A DNA stretch of 64,000 bases, taken from NCBI GenBank assembly GCA_024364735.1, contig JAGFNQ010000194.1, positions 186,001-250,000 of the forward strand. The letters are read 5' to 3'. This document shows, piece by piece, positions 34,967 through 45,090 of this stretch. Made by a program: the position numbers and the translations under genes. The DNA is from Boesenbergia rotunda. Its lineage: Eukaryota > Streptophyta > Magnoliopsida > Zingiberales > Zingiberaceae. The notes under the pieces are model-generated. The model was given only the letters and a program-made list of their open reading frames with translations. It was not told the origin of the DNA and made no database searches. Numbering within the stretch: position 1 is the first letter of the stretch; each line of letters begins with the position of its first letter.

Positions 34967-36743
34967 ATCTCCCCCTTTTTGATGTTTGACAATAACTTAA
35001 GTTAGATTGGTTGAAGGAGCTAACTTACTATCCTTGGGATCAAACTAAAAAATGACCTTAGTTTTGAAAATATATTTTTGATCCTCTGGGAATTCTCTCC
35101 CATTTTGAAAAATATTTTGATTAAATGGTCCTTTGGAAAAAAAAATTCTAACTTAAGCACACCTCTCCCCCTTTGTCATACATCAATAAAAACCTCCAGA
35201 AATACTTGCGCCAACAATGAGAATATTTTGTTCTTTTAGTATAAATTTGTGAAGGCATAGCATAAAACTCAATATTTACGTATTTTGATCTTAGAAAACT
35301 TAAACAATATTGCATTTGAGAAAAATATCATATTTTTGGAAGAATACTGTGAGTTTTGAAAGGTGCAAGTACTTTGACAGATCTGATGCATTTTTTAAAG
35401 ATATTTTGAAAAATAAGTTTTTCTGAAAAATATTATTCATATTTTGTGCAAGTACTTTGAAAGATCTGATGCATTTTGAAAACATAATATTTTACTTGAC
35501 TTGGTTTCTTTTCCAGTCTGACACAATCCTAGGAAAACTTGTTAACTACAAGGACATTTTCCTAAGTGCCCTGGAAATTTTTCAAACTCAAGTAAATATA
35601 AAAATAATTTCATAAGTCACATAACTTCTGAAAAAAAAGAATAATAGGATGTAAGTATATTTTGAAAAATGTATAAATTTTTGAAGTCATAATACTTGAT
35701 TTGGTTTATCTTTCAGTCTGACACAATCATAGGAAACCTTGTTGACTACAAGGAAATTTTTCTAAGTGTCCTGGAAGATTTTCCAACCTCAAGATAAACA
35801 TTTTTGTTTTTTATAAATTGATCAAAACCAGAAGAATGTTTGAAAATCCTGGTATATTTTTTTTAAAAAAATGATAGTATTCCAAAAGAATACTTATGTT
35901 TTTAGCATGATTTGAAAATACCACACATGAAAACATTTGAAATATTCAATAATTCTTTTAATTTGACCTCCCCCTAAACTTGACCCAGTCCTGGGAAGCT
36001 TGTTGACCACAAGTACTCTTCCTCTGAGTCTTAAGGTTTGATTCAAATCAAAGGAATTATCTAATAATTTCAAAACAATTAATTACACAAAAAAAACTTT
36101 TTCAGAAGTTTGATTTAGACTCCCCCTAAATCTAACACATCCTAGGACTCCTTGTAGATTATGAAGTGGACCTTCCTCTGTGACATTAGGGTTTATCAAA
36201 ATCAAACAAGACAAAGCACACTCTTGGAATGTATTTTTGAAATTTCGAAACATATTTTGAAATTAAGGTAATTTATCCGACATAGTTTTTGAAAGACATA
36301 AGTAATAGTGTTTAAAACCCAGTTTTCGAAAATCGTTTTAAAAGATAGTGGTTTTTCAATGACAATTTTTGAAAAAGAATAAACCACTCCCCATGTATCC
36401 AACATCGTTTGACTCTATCTAAGTGCTTTAAGGAACGCTAGTGTTGTCCTATGAGGCTTGTGACTAATTGAGTGAGTCAAACAATTTGTGAAAAGATATA
36501 CTTTTGAAAAATGTATAATATGTATAATCAATTAGACAAGCATGAATTCCATAAAAATATTATTATGTTGAAGCACTATTTTGAAAATATATTTTTAGGA
36601 AAATATTCTAACAATTTTGAAAAATAATTTTGAAAACTATTTTTCAATTCATTAGTCCTTAACATCTCACCCATTTTAGATGTATCAATACAACAAGCAT
36701 GGTTGCCTTATAGGTGTATTGTGAGATGCTTGAATCATTTTTC
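34967..36743 (-). other. Internal 3' non-coding region with four diverged repeats
   Basis: AT-rich. A block of the type cagtctgacacaatcctagg ... cttgttgactacaaggaaat ... ctaagtgtcctgga recurs near 35515, 35717, 35975 and 36119, increasingly diverged. No coding frame above 70 codons shows any family resemblance. Confidence 0.6.
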
Positions 36744-36764
36744 TTACACTAGTAGAATTTTCGG

Positions 36765-37500
36765 CATTTACTTCGGATATTCACCGAAGTCATAGATAGA
36801 TAATTACCGAAGTAGACGCACGTGAAGTAAAAAAAGGATTATTTTACGTCGCCATATAACCGAAGTCATATCCATGAAATTAGCGAAGTCTTTTACCGGT
36901 TCAAAGAGGCAATCCGGTTCAGATTTAGACCGATTCTGAAGTAAAAACTTGTCTTTTACTTCGTTGGTTTTGTAAATTGCCGAAGTAATCGATGATATAA
37001 AACTTTACAGTTTAAATTAATTGTCGAAGTAAAACAATATTTGTTGCTTTAGTAGTTTTGTAATGCGACGAAGTAATAGATGATATATAACTTCACAGTT
37101 TATATTAATTATCGAAGCAAATATATTTTATAACTTCGCCAGTATTTATATTTATCGAAGTATATAGTATTATGTTACTTCATCATATACGTTTATTGGC
37201 ACAGTAATCGATTTCAAAGACTTCGTTATTTTGTATGATACAGAGGCAATAGATTTGTAACGACTTCACAATTATTAAATTGTGATGAAGTAAATATATT
37301 TTTTAACTTCATCACAATTCAAATGGATGAAGTATTTTATTTTTGATTACTTCACCATTAAATTTTATTATCGAAGTAAATAATCATATTTTATTACAAT
37401 ATAATTTTAGTTTAATGAAGTAAATGTCAATTACCACCGCACTAATTTAATAAAAGAGTGAAGTAAAAATTATTTTTACTTCATTAAAATTAAACAATTA
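36765..37500. repeat. CACTA left subterminal repeat array
   Basis: More than fifteen ACTTCG/CGAAGT hexamers in mixed orientation, often extended to CCGAAGTAA or TTACTTCG. The same words crowd 40330-40570 at the other end. Confidence 0.85.
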
Positions 37501-39023
37501 TCCATTCAAAATGATAAATATATATCAACGAATCCATCAATGCACAAGTACATATCCATAAATCCACAAGTATATATAACCAAAATATATATCCACAAGT
37601 ATATCCAAAATCCATAATGAAAGATCAAAATATGTATCCTAAGTACACCACCAATTTAGACATATATATGAGTAGACAAATTCACTCCATTCACTTCTAA
37701 CATCATCATATTCGGATTGTTGGTAATATTGATCCTTGATTATTCCTGCAAACTTTTAAGCAAAAATACAAAATGCATTAGATTCATCCAATTGTAATAG
37801 TTTATCTCAATTATAAACCAAAGCATATAATACAAAAAAATATTACCATCCTCTCCAACTGTGGATTTTTACATTCTACTATCTCTTTCATGTACCTCAT
37901 CACACAATATCCACATTCAATTGAACCATTTTGTTTTAGATTACCCTATAATGAAATATAAAAGGTAATGTAATGGTCACAATAAAGTTATAAGAATCAC
38001 CCATTCATATCTTCATACATAAGCACAATACATACCGTTAGTGAGACAAGTACCCCAAATGTCAAGCCTATGATGCCAAACTACAAGAAAAAATTTCACA
38101 ACAGATTTAGCATACAGGCATATCTTGAAATCTATATGACATGAAAGAGATTTTGGTTTGACCAACACAAGAATTAGTATAGTATTGGTTTCAATGACTT
38201 CAATCCAGCATCGCAGAGAGAAGTGCGATATCATGTAATGTTCTGAAAAGCTAACTTAAGATTGAAGTTTCAAATAAAAATGCTACCAAGTCAACGTTTA
38301 CCTACTGAGCTTAAAATCAATATCCATTTTTCCTGTATAGGGATCTAGATTGTATAAAATATATTTCTTTGGACTCTAGAAAGCAAAGACTTGCAATTGT
38401 TGACTGACGACAGAGAAACAGCAAGGCTCGCACCAAATTGCAAGTTATATAATGAGCTCCAGCGACTATTCAATGTGAATGATTAAAAAGTCGAATAATG
38501 ACAATTGATTTTCATTTATTGAATCTAACCAGAGCCGCAAAAAGAGAACTAAAAAATGCAAGAATAAAAAAAGTAAAAGGAGGAGCGATCACTAACGTGG
38601 ACTTGGAAGTCTAAGCAGGCAGGCCCGGTGTTGTAGTATTCAACAATCCCACGTTGCGCTCCAAGTCTCCCCTATTTATGGCGCCTTGGAAGACCAGCAA
38701 AAGCTATCGACGACCCGCACTCCTCGTTCTCCACCCTGTAAATCTGTAATATCAAAAATCCAATACGTCACTTTCCTGCATTTACACCATTGGAGCCATC
38801 TCAAAGGCATCATCTTCCACAATTTTGTCTTCCTGCCGATATAATTGATTTAGACACCTTTGACCAAAGCTTGGCTATTCAACACACTCGTTATATAGTA
38901 TTAGCACAAAGAACAGTTCTTTACCTTCTTCTTCCGTGGCGTAGTTGCTTCTGCTGCCCTTAAGTTGCAGGCTCTTCGAGCGTCTGCAAGCAAAGAGCAG
39001 AAGCCTGTGAGCGGAGTATCGTA
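37501..39023 (+). other. CACTA interior upstream of the captured gene
   Basis: 37501-38600 is AT-rich without a supported gene. From about 38600 base composition rises, and 38700-39020 probably is the captured 5' flank of the U-box gene (cgttatatagtatt TATA-like box near 38890, pyrimidine-rich cttcttcttccgtgg leader near 38925). A second captured piece could lie at 38590-38750 but I cannot identify it. Confidence 0.4.
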
Positions 39024-40034
39024 ATGATGGGGAGAAAGGAAGAGAGGCCCGGGCAGGCGTTGGAGGTCAAGGTACCGAACCTATTCCGATGCCCCATATC
39101 GTTGGACGTGATGCGGTCACCTGTGAGCCTGTGCACCGGAGTAACTTACGATTGTGCCTCCATCCAACGGTGGCTCGAATCGGGGCACACCACGTGTCCG
39201 GCCACGATGCTCCCCCTCCCCTCCACCGACCTCATCCCCAACCTCACCGTTCAGCGCCTGATCCACATCTGGTCCGCCTCCGCCGCTTCCTCCGCTTCCT
39301 CCCCTGCCGCCGTCCTCACTCGCCGGGTCGCCAGCGACCTCCTCCGCGAGATCAACTCCTCGGCCGCGGATCACGACGCCGCCCCCGCTCTCCGCAAGCT
39401 CGCGGACTTCTTCTCCAGCATCGAGGTTGATGAGATCGACAAGAACGACCTCGTCAACGCCGGTGGATGCGCCACCGTCCTCGCCCCCCTTCTCCTGCGG
39501 AAAGATTCCAAGCTGGACGTCTCGGCGGCGGCGGCGAGGGTTCTCGCCTTGATCTTCACTTCCGATGTCATCGCGGAGAGCAATAAGTAGATTGCGGTTT
39601 CCGCTCTCGTTTCGGATCTCAATCGCTCGATTTCGGCTCTGGCGCGACTTTTGAGGGATGAGGAGCGCCTCGAGTCGCGGATCGATGCGGCGTGGGTCCT
39701 CGATGCGATCGTAGCCGCCGCCGCGTCCGACGCGGAAGCCAAGATGTTGATCGCTGAAAATGAGGAGATGATCGGAGAGCTTGTCCGGCTTATCGGGCCG
39801 GCCGATGAGAAGGGGACTGCAATGGATTGCCGGGCAGTCGAGGCAGGCTTAGGGTGCCTGGCTGGGATCTCTTCGGCGAAGCGTGCCCGGCCACGGATGG
39901 TGCGGCTGGGGGTCGTGGAGGCGCTGACTCGGGTGTTGGATGTAGATCCCGCAGTGGTGACGGCTGTGGCAGCCGGGAAGCAACCTAGGTCTTCGCCGAA
40001 GCAGAGCAGAGAAGAGCATGGCAGAGAAACTTAG
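39024..40034 (+). pseudogene. Captured U-box E3 ubiquitin ligase (PUB/CMPG-like), truncated, one in-frame stop
   Basis: Family role: E3 ligase that docks a ubiquitin-loaded E2 through the U-box. The frame opens MMGRKEERPGQALEVKVPNL and contains the U-box at residues about 17-90: FRCPISLDVMRSPVSLCTG, TYDCASIQRWLESGHTTCPA, LIPNLTVQRLIHIW. Armadillo-like helices follow (LRKLADFFSSIE, GGCATVLAPLLL, RIDAAWVLDAIVAA, AVEAGLGCLAGISSAKRARP). A TAG at 39588-39590 interrupts one otherwise continuous frame. The reading ends at 40034 in unrelated sequence after VLDVDPAVVTAVAAG, well short of the roughly 400-residue proteins of this group. The single-exon structure fits intronless PUB22-26-like genes. GC content is far above the surroundings, so it looks recently copied from a host gene. 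Confidence 0.85.
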
Positions 40035-40583
40035 GTCGCCGATCGCTTGGAGATAGAGAAACTTAAGTCGCCGATCGCTTGGAGATGGGGTGACGCGCGC
40101 GGGAGAAACTTAGGTCGAAGCGGGAGAAGCAAAAGTTGCGAAGCAATCGGCCGGCTGATATAATTTAGGTTAAGTGCAGTAGAAAAGTAGGGAAGAAAAT
40201 ATTATGGGATTAAGCCATGCGGAGTGGGAGAAATTTAGCGCAAATAGGGGATTAGCTTGGGAGCGGGAGAAAATTAGGAATATTAGCTGCGGAGCGAGAG
40301 AAAAATCGGTTCAGATTTTATTTTATTTTATTGGTTCAATTTTATTACTTCGCCAATTAAAATTATAAATTTTATTGTAAACTTTATTACTTCATTAAAT
40401 ACAAATTGCGAAGTAATAATTATTAAAAATTTTAGAAAAAGTCTATTTTTTTTATTCTATGAAGTCTAAAACTATATTTACTACTTCAATTTTATTATCG
40501 AAGTTTATTAATGTATATTACTTCATCATTAATTATCGCCGAAGTAATTATCGCCGAAGTAAATGCCGGAAATTCTACTAGTG

Positions 40584-42429
40584 TTAATTTATTATTAACT
40601 CTAAGATTTAATTGAAGCTTGTGTTAGATTTGAATTTGACACGAAGTAACTTGAATTTGAATTTCAAAAATTGGCTTCCAGGTCTTGGCGAGGCACTAGG
40701 CCTTCTTTGGCCGTAGCCTTATTGGATCATCAACCCTTTCCTTGACAAAGCCTTTTAACGAAATTTCATTTTCAAAATTACTTTTTGAAAAATTCTGGTC
40801 TAACTAGTTTGGGTCTTGGATCGGTAGCTTCGGCTAGTTTCACTAGTCTAAAGAGACCAAGTAGTGTATACTTGACCTTATTAGAAGAGGCTTCCCTAAT
40901 GTACTATCATCTCACCGCCATCCAATACTAGGTTGATCAAGTTTCAATTATTCTTTTTCCTATAACCGTTCTAATATATGTATAAAATTTAAATATGAAT
41001 GACATGTCATATAAAAAGAAGTAGCAAATGCATGACATGACAATTATGCATGAGTCAAACAATTCAAATCATTTTATTTAAGTTTCTAAAAATGAATCAA
41101 ATTCCCGATTTGATACATGTCGTGTGAACCCGCGAATATGCCAACCCACTTTGACATATTTAATGTTATTAATTTTAAATGTTACAGTTTGGGTAAAAAT
41201 TTTATTTCAGTTTGAGTTTACGTTATTTAAGATTTTAGTTGGATTCAGGTTAATTAAGAATTAATTGAAATTGAATTAATTAGAAATTAATTGATGTTGA
41301 ATTAATTTAAGTTTGAATTGATTAAGATTTAAATTGAATTTAATTGATTCAATTAAATTTATTTGACTTAATTTAAGTTTGAATTAAAATCTAATTGAAT
41401 TAATTTTAAGTTTGAATTAATTAATATATAATTTATTTGAATTTAATTTAATTTAATTTGAATTAATTTGAATTTACTTGAATTAATCTTAATTAATTGA
41501 ATTAATTTGAGTTTATTTGAATTAATTTGAATTTTTTTAAATTTGAATTTAATTTAATTTGAATTTAATTTAATTTAAATTTAATTTAATTTAAATTTAA
41601 TTTGAATTTAATTTAATTTAAATTTAATTTGAATTTAATTTAATTTTAATTTAATTTAATTTGAATTTAATTTAATTTGAATAATTAAGGTTGAAATGAT
41701 TAATTAATAATTGTGAATTTAAATTCATCATTTTCATTATTTCGAAAATTTCTTCTTCATCTTTATCTATCTTTACAAGTTTTTCTAATAATTTTGATTT
41801 ATTTGAATCTTTGTAATTTTTATTGACTATGGCCCTAATCTTATATAGTTCTATATCCTCCTCAACCTCAAAATTATATCTTTTATAGTATCCTCAAAAC
41901 AGGAGGAGTAATTTGGGCCACTAGTTAAGGTTTTGTAATAGTTTTCAAGATTATCTATGATTAAGTTATTATCTAGGAGAATATTGTCCTCAGATACATC
42001 TTCAATATTTTCAAGAAATTCAATATTAATCTCTAGATTATCTTTAAGATTTTCAGAATTAATTTTTGGATTATCCTTAAGATTTTCAGAATTAATTTCT
42101 GGATTATCCTTACGATTTTCAGAATTAATTTCTGAATTATTCTTAAGATTTTTAATCTCAAATTCATAGTTATACAATGGATTTTCAACTTTAAATTCAT
42201 AATTATCTAAAGGATTTTCAAATTTAGAATTATCCTTAAGATTTTTGAATTCAGATTTATCCGTAGGACTAAATTTATGTAAATTAGAATTATCAGAATT
42301 GACATTATTAGAATTGAAGTTATCAGAATCAGAATTAAGTTTAAAATTATCAGAAATAAAATTATTAGGATTAACATTATCAGTATTAAAGTTATGATAA
42401 TTTATTTTAGAAATTACTGAATTAATGTT
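40584..42429 (-). other. Internal region of the non-autonomous element: low-complexity and repeat-coding
   Basis: 40675-40930 shares a block with 28440-28700 of the other retroelement. 41190-41690 is extremely AT-rich, made of GAATTAATTTAATTT words. 41851-42177 is open on the minus strand and encodes asparagine-rich repeats of about 11 residues (SENLKDNPEIN type), followed upstream by similar degraded units to 42400. These probably derive from the gag C-terminal region; a separate gene is not supported. Confidence 0.55.
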
Positions 42430-42843
42430 CTAAATTAAATAATTAATTTCTGATATTTTAGTCATATATGCATTTTCTAATTTGTCATGCAAAATATTAA
42501 TTTTACTATGCAGTAAATCTAATTTATCCGAGAAATTAACTAAATTATCTAAAGACAGTGCAGGAATTTTGAAACTTTTCGGAACATAAATTTTACGTAC
42601 CTTTATCGAACATTTGTTCTTGTAGTGTCCGTATTTTCCGCACTTGAAGCATTGTACGTGATCTTTGTTTTTCCGGACTCCTGGCGCTGGTGCCTCCTTT
42701 GCCGCTGGTGATGAAGATCGAATCTTATGAGTAGGGCACTGATTTTTATAGTACCCTCTCTCACTGCACGTGAAACAACTAATATGGAATTTAAAAACAG
42801 ACATTTTAAAATATACCTGATTCACCCCTGGGCTCCCCCTCAA
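42430..42843 (-). pseudogene. Gag zinc-knuckle remnant with two knuckles
   Basis: 137 codons on the minus strand. CFTCSERGYYKNQC (first knuckle, with Tyr in the His position) and CFKCGKYGHYKNKC (intact CCHC). The rest resembles the spacer and coiled-coil part of gag. It starts about 65 bp from the primer site and lacks the N-terminal capsid part, so it is a deleted gag. The intact knuckle could still bind nucleic acid if translated. Confidence 0.75.
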
Positions 42844-42893
42844 CTCCTGGCATCGTTGCTCCGTCGGCAGTTAGTCCGGTGAAGAGCGGCCCG

Positions 42894-42907
42894 ACTCTGA
42901 TACCAAT
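42894..42907 (-). other. Primer binding site of the non-autonomous element
   Basis: Minus strand TTGGTATCAGAGTC immediately inside the 5' LTR; complementary to the 3' end of initiator-Met tRNA. Confidence 0.85.
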
Positions 42908-44441
42908 TGTAGGACCGGTGCCGTCGATAGAGGGGGGTGAATATCGACCGTTAAACTTTTCGTGGAAACTTCGTAAAACATTCGATCTACTCAGAGCGTT
43001 AGTGCAGCGGAAAAATAAAACAAAAAAAGAAATAACAATACAAGGACACAGCGGGATTTATTTACTTGGTTCCCAACCCCCCAAGGTCAGTACGTCCAAG
43101 GCCTATGTACTGGTGTGAGTCCACTATTGGTCTCCTTTCCGGAATTTCTGGAGGCAGAGAAAACCCGTCTTACAGTGTACAATTACAAGCACAAGTACAG
43201 AAAATTAAGTACGGAATAAATGCAAACTGAACAAAACAAATTCTGACGCTCGGCCGATCTAGACCTTCGAAGTGCCGCGCACTTCCTCCTGGAGCCTCCC
43301 GGTCGTAGAGCTTCGTCTTTAGCGCGTTGTTGTTGGTCAGAATGATCGGAATAGCACTTAGCAGTTGTGTTTGAAGCAGAGGGGTCGAAGCCCCTTTTAT
43401 AGCACTCCTAGGGGTGCCCTGGACGTCGAGGGCGCCCCGATAAACTCGGTCAAACCTTATCCCTGCGTCGACCTCACCGCAGCTGATAAAACCTTTGACC
43501 AGAGTGTCCCGGACCTCCCGGGCGCCCTCATGAAGGCTTATCTATGTTTTGGACTCGAAACAGCAAATACAGCTTTGAACCCGGGTGCCCCGGACCTCCC
43601 GGGTGCCCCGGACCTCCCGGGTGCCCCGGACCTCCCGGGTGCCCCGGACCTCCCGGGCGCCCCTCTTAAAGCCTATTCTGCCTACGACACAAAACACTAC
43701 TTTTCCTTCTTTAGTTTGGGCGCCCTCATCATTAGGGGCGCCCTGGATGCATGGGGGTGCCCCCACTGATGGGGGCGCCCAGCTTCAAGGCTGGCAGCAC
43801 AGTTTTTTTTTGTCTGGTTACCTGCTTTGTCTCCGGTTCTTGGTACCTGCAAGATACACAAACACAAAGTAAGTGTACATACAATATTAGCCTTAAGGAC
43901 TTGGTTCGGACTTCGGATTTCCACGAAACCCTAGGTCGAACCGACGCAAGTTCTCACTCCCCGAGAACGCGCCTTTCACCTACTCCTTTCAGGAGACGGT
44001 TGCCACCCGGTCCTTTGGTTGGACTTTTACCCAGCAGCCCTTCGCCAGGTGCCTAGCATTCCTTCGCCAGGTCTTCAAAGCCTAGCAGTCCTTCGCCAGG
44101 TGTCTAGCAGCCCTTCGCTAGGTCTTCATTACCAAGCAATCCTTCGCCTAGTGCCTAGCAGTCCTTCGCTAGGTCTTAGACTCATAGAAGCCCTTCGCTA
44201 GGTGCCCAGCAGCCCTTCGCCAGGTCTTAGGGTTTCGATGCCTAGCAGCCCTTCGCTAGGTGCCCAGCAGCCCTTCGCCAGGACTTAGTGTCCAACTTCA
44301 CTCACTAGGTCTTAGTGCCTAGGTTAACTAGGTCTTTTCTTCCACTTTGGTTACTCCTCCTTTGCTCACCTTCCCTTGTTCTATATATCACTGACTTAAA
44401 ACACTTAGAGGAGGACATCCTTAATGCAACTTGCACCAACA
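42908..44441 (-). repeat. 5' LTR of the non-autonomous element
   Basis: 1,534 bp, TGTAGGACCGGTG to TTGCACCAACA. It has a minus-strand TATA box near 43392, a locally expanded 18-bp repeat (cgggtgccccggacctcc, about 43580-43662, near five copies), and the ccttcgc(c/t)aggt minisatellite at 44030-44285. Confidence 0.93.
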
Positions 44442-44810
44442 ATTTGTACTCAATTTCAGCCAATGTGTACTTAAATTGTATCAATTTGTACTCAAAATCT
44501 CCATGACCTTGCCAACTCTTGGATAGTACTGAAATTCTTACAGCATCTCAAACTTGGCAATGTGTACTGAAATTCTGACAGCATCTCCTTTGTATATCCC
44601 ACATATGCCATGCACATAAAGAGTACACAAATCATAACAATGAGTTTCATAACTGAACAAACATTCATTTTCATAACTGAACAAACATTCAGTTTCATAA
44701 CTGAGCTAACACAACAACAACAACAACAACAAATACTCAAGATTTACAGGAATTGTCTTCTATAAAACAAACTCTGCTCGAACAAAGCAAGTGAAGAATA
44801 TATATCAAAA
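44442..44810 (-). repeat. End of the satellite and right inverted arm
   Basis: The last partial 232-bp unit (to about 44525) is followed by the reverse complement of 15222-15542. The order outward (ggatagtactgaaattctta, gcatctcctttgtatat, cataactgaacaaacattca, aacaacaacaacaac, acaggaattgtcttctat) mirrors the left arm. Confidence 0.88.
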
Positions 44811-45090
44811 AGCAAGTAAGAATACATACTCTACCTGAACACTTTGAATCTCAGATCATATCTAAAGCAAGTGAAGAGCAATCAAAAACATCAACTAAGA
44901 AATGAAACAGAATGTCGAATGAACCAGAAAAAGAAATGCTCAATAAGATCACATTGACATCACTTAGCACATAATCATGCATAAATTTTTCCACAACAAA
45001 ACATCCATAATCAGCAACAAAACATCCATAATCATCCATAATCACATATTTTCCATATTTCAACAACAAAACATCCACTTTCCATAACAT

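Larger units (their letters stand above)
36747..40583. mobile_element. CACTA (EnSpm/CMC) transposon, 3.8 kb, TSD TTA, carrying a host gene fragment
   Basis: Ends are CACTAGTAGAATTTTCGGCA and, inverted, CACTAGTAGAATTTCCGGCA, continuing TTTACTTCGG on both sides (29 of 30 match). TTA flanks each end (36744-36746, 40584-40586). Subterminal regions (36765-37500, 40330-40570) are filled with CGAAGTA/ACTTCG words in both orientations, as expected for the transposase binding arrays of CACTA elements. No transposase (TNPA/TNPD) is recognisable, so it is non-autonomous. It holds a U-box gene fragment. Confidence 0.93.
33419..44441 (-). mobile_element. Non-autonomous copia-related LTR element, minus orientation, TSD ATTTG
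   Basis: LTRs are 33419-34966 and 42908-44441. ATTTG flanks both sides (33414-33418, 44442-44446). The primer site (minus TTGGTATCAGAGTC, about 42894-42907) and the polypurine tract complement (tctccccctttttg, about 34968) are both present. The only coding trace is a gag zinc-knuckle segment. No protease, integrase or reverse transcriptase can be found, so it would depend on enzymes in trans. It contains a CACTA transposon. Confidence 0.92.

Noticed and set aside
39117..39430. Other-frame open stretches over the U-box gene (plus and minus)
   Set aside because: High GC content removes stop codons from all frames; only the frame at 39024 shows a U-box.
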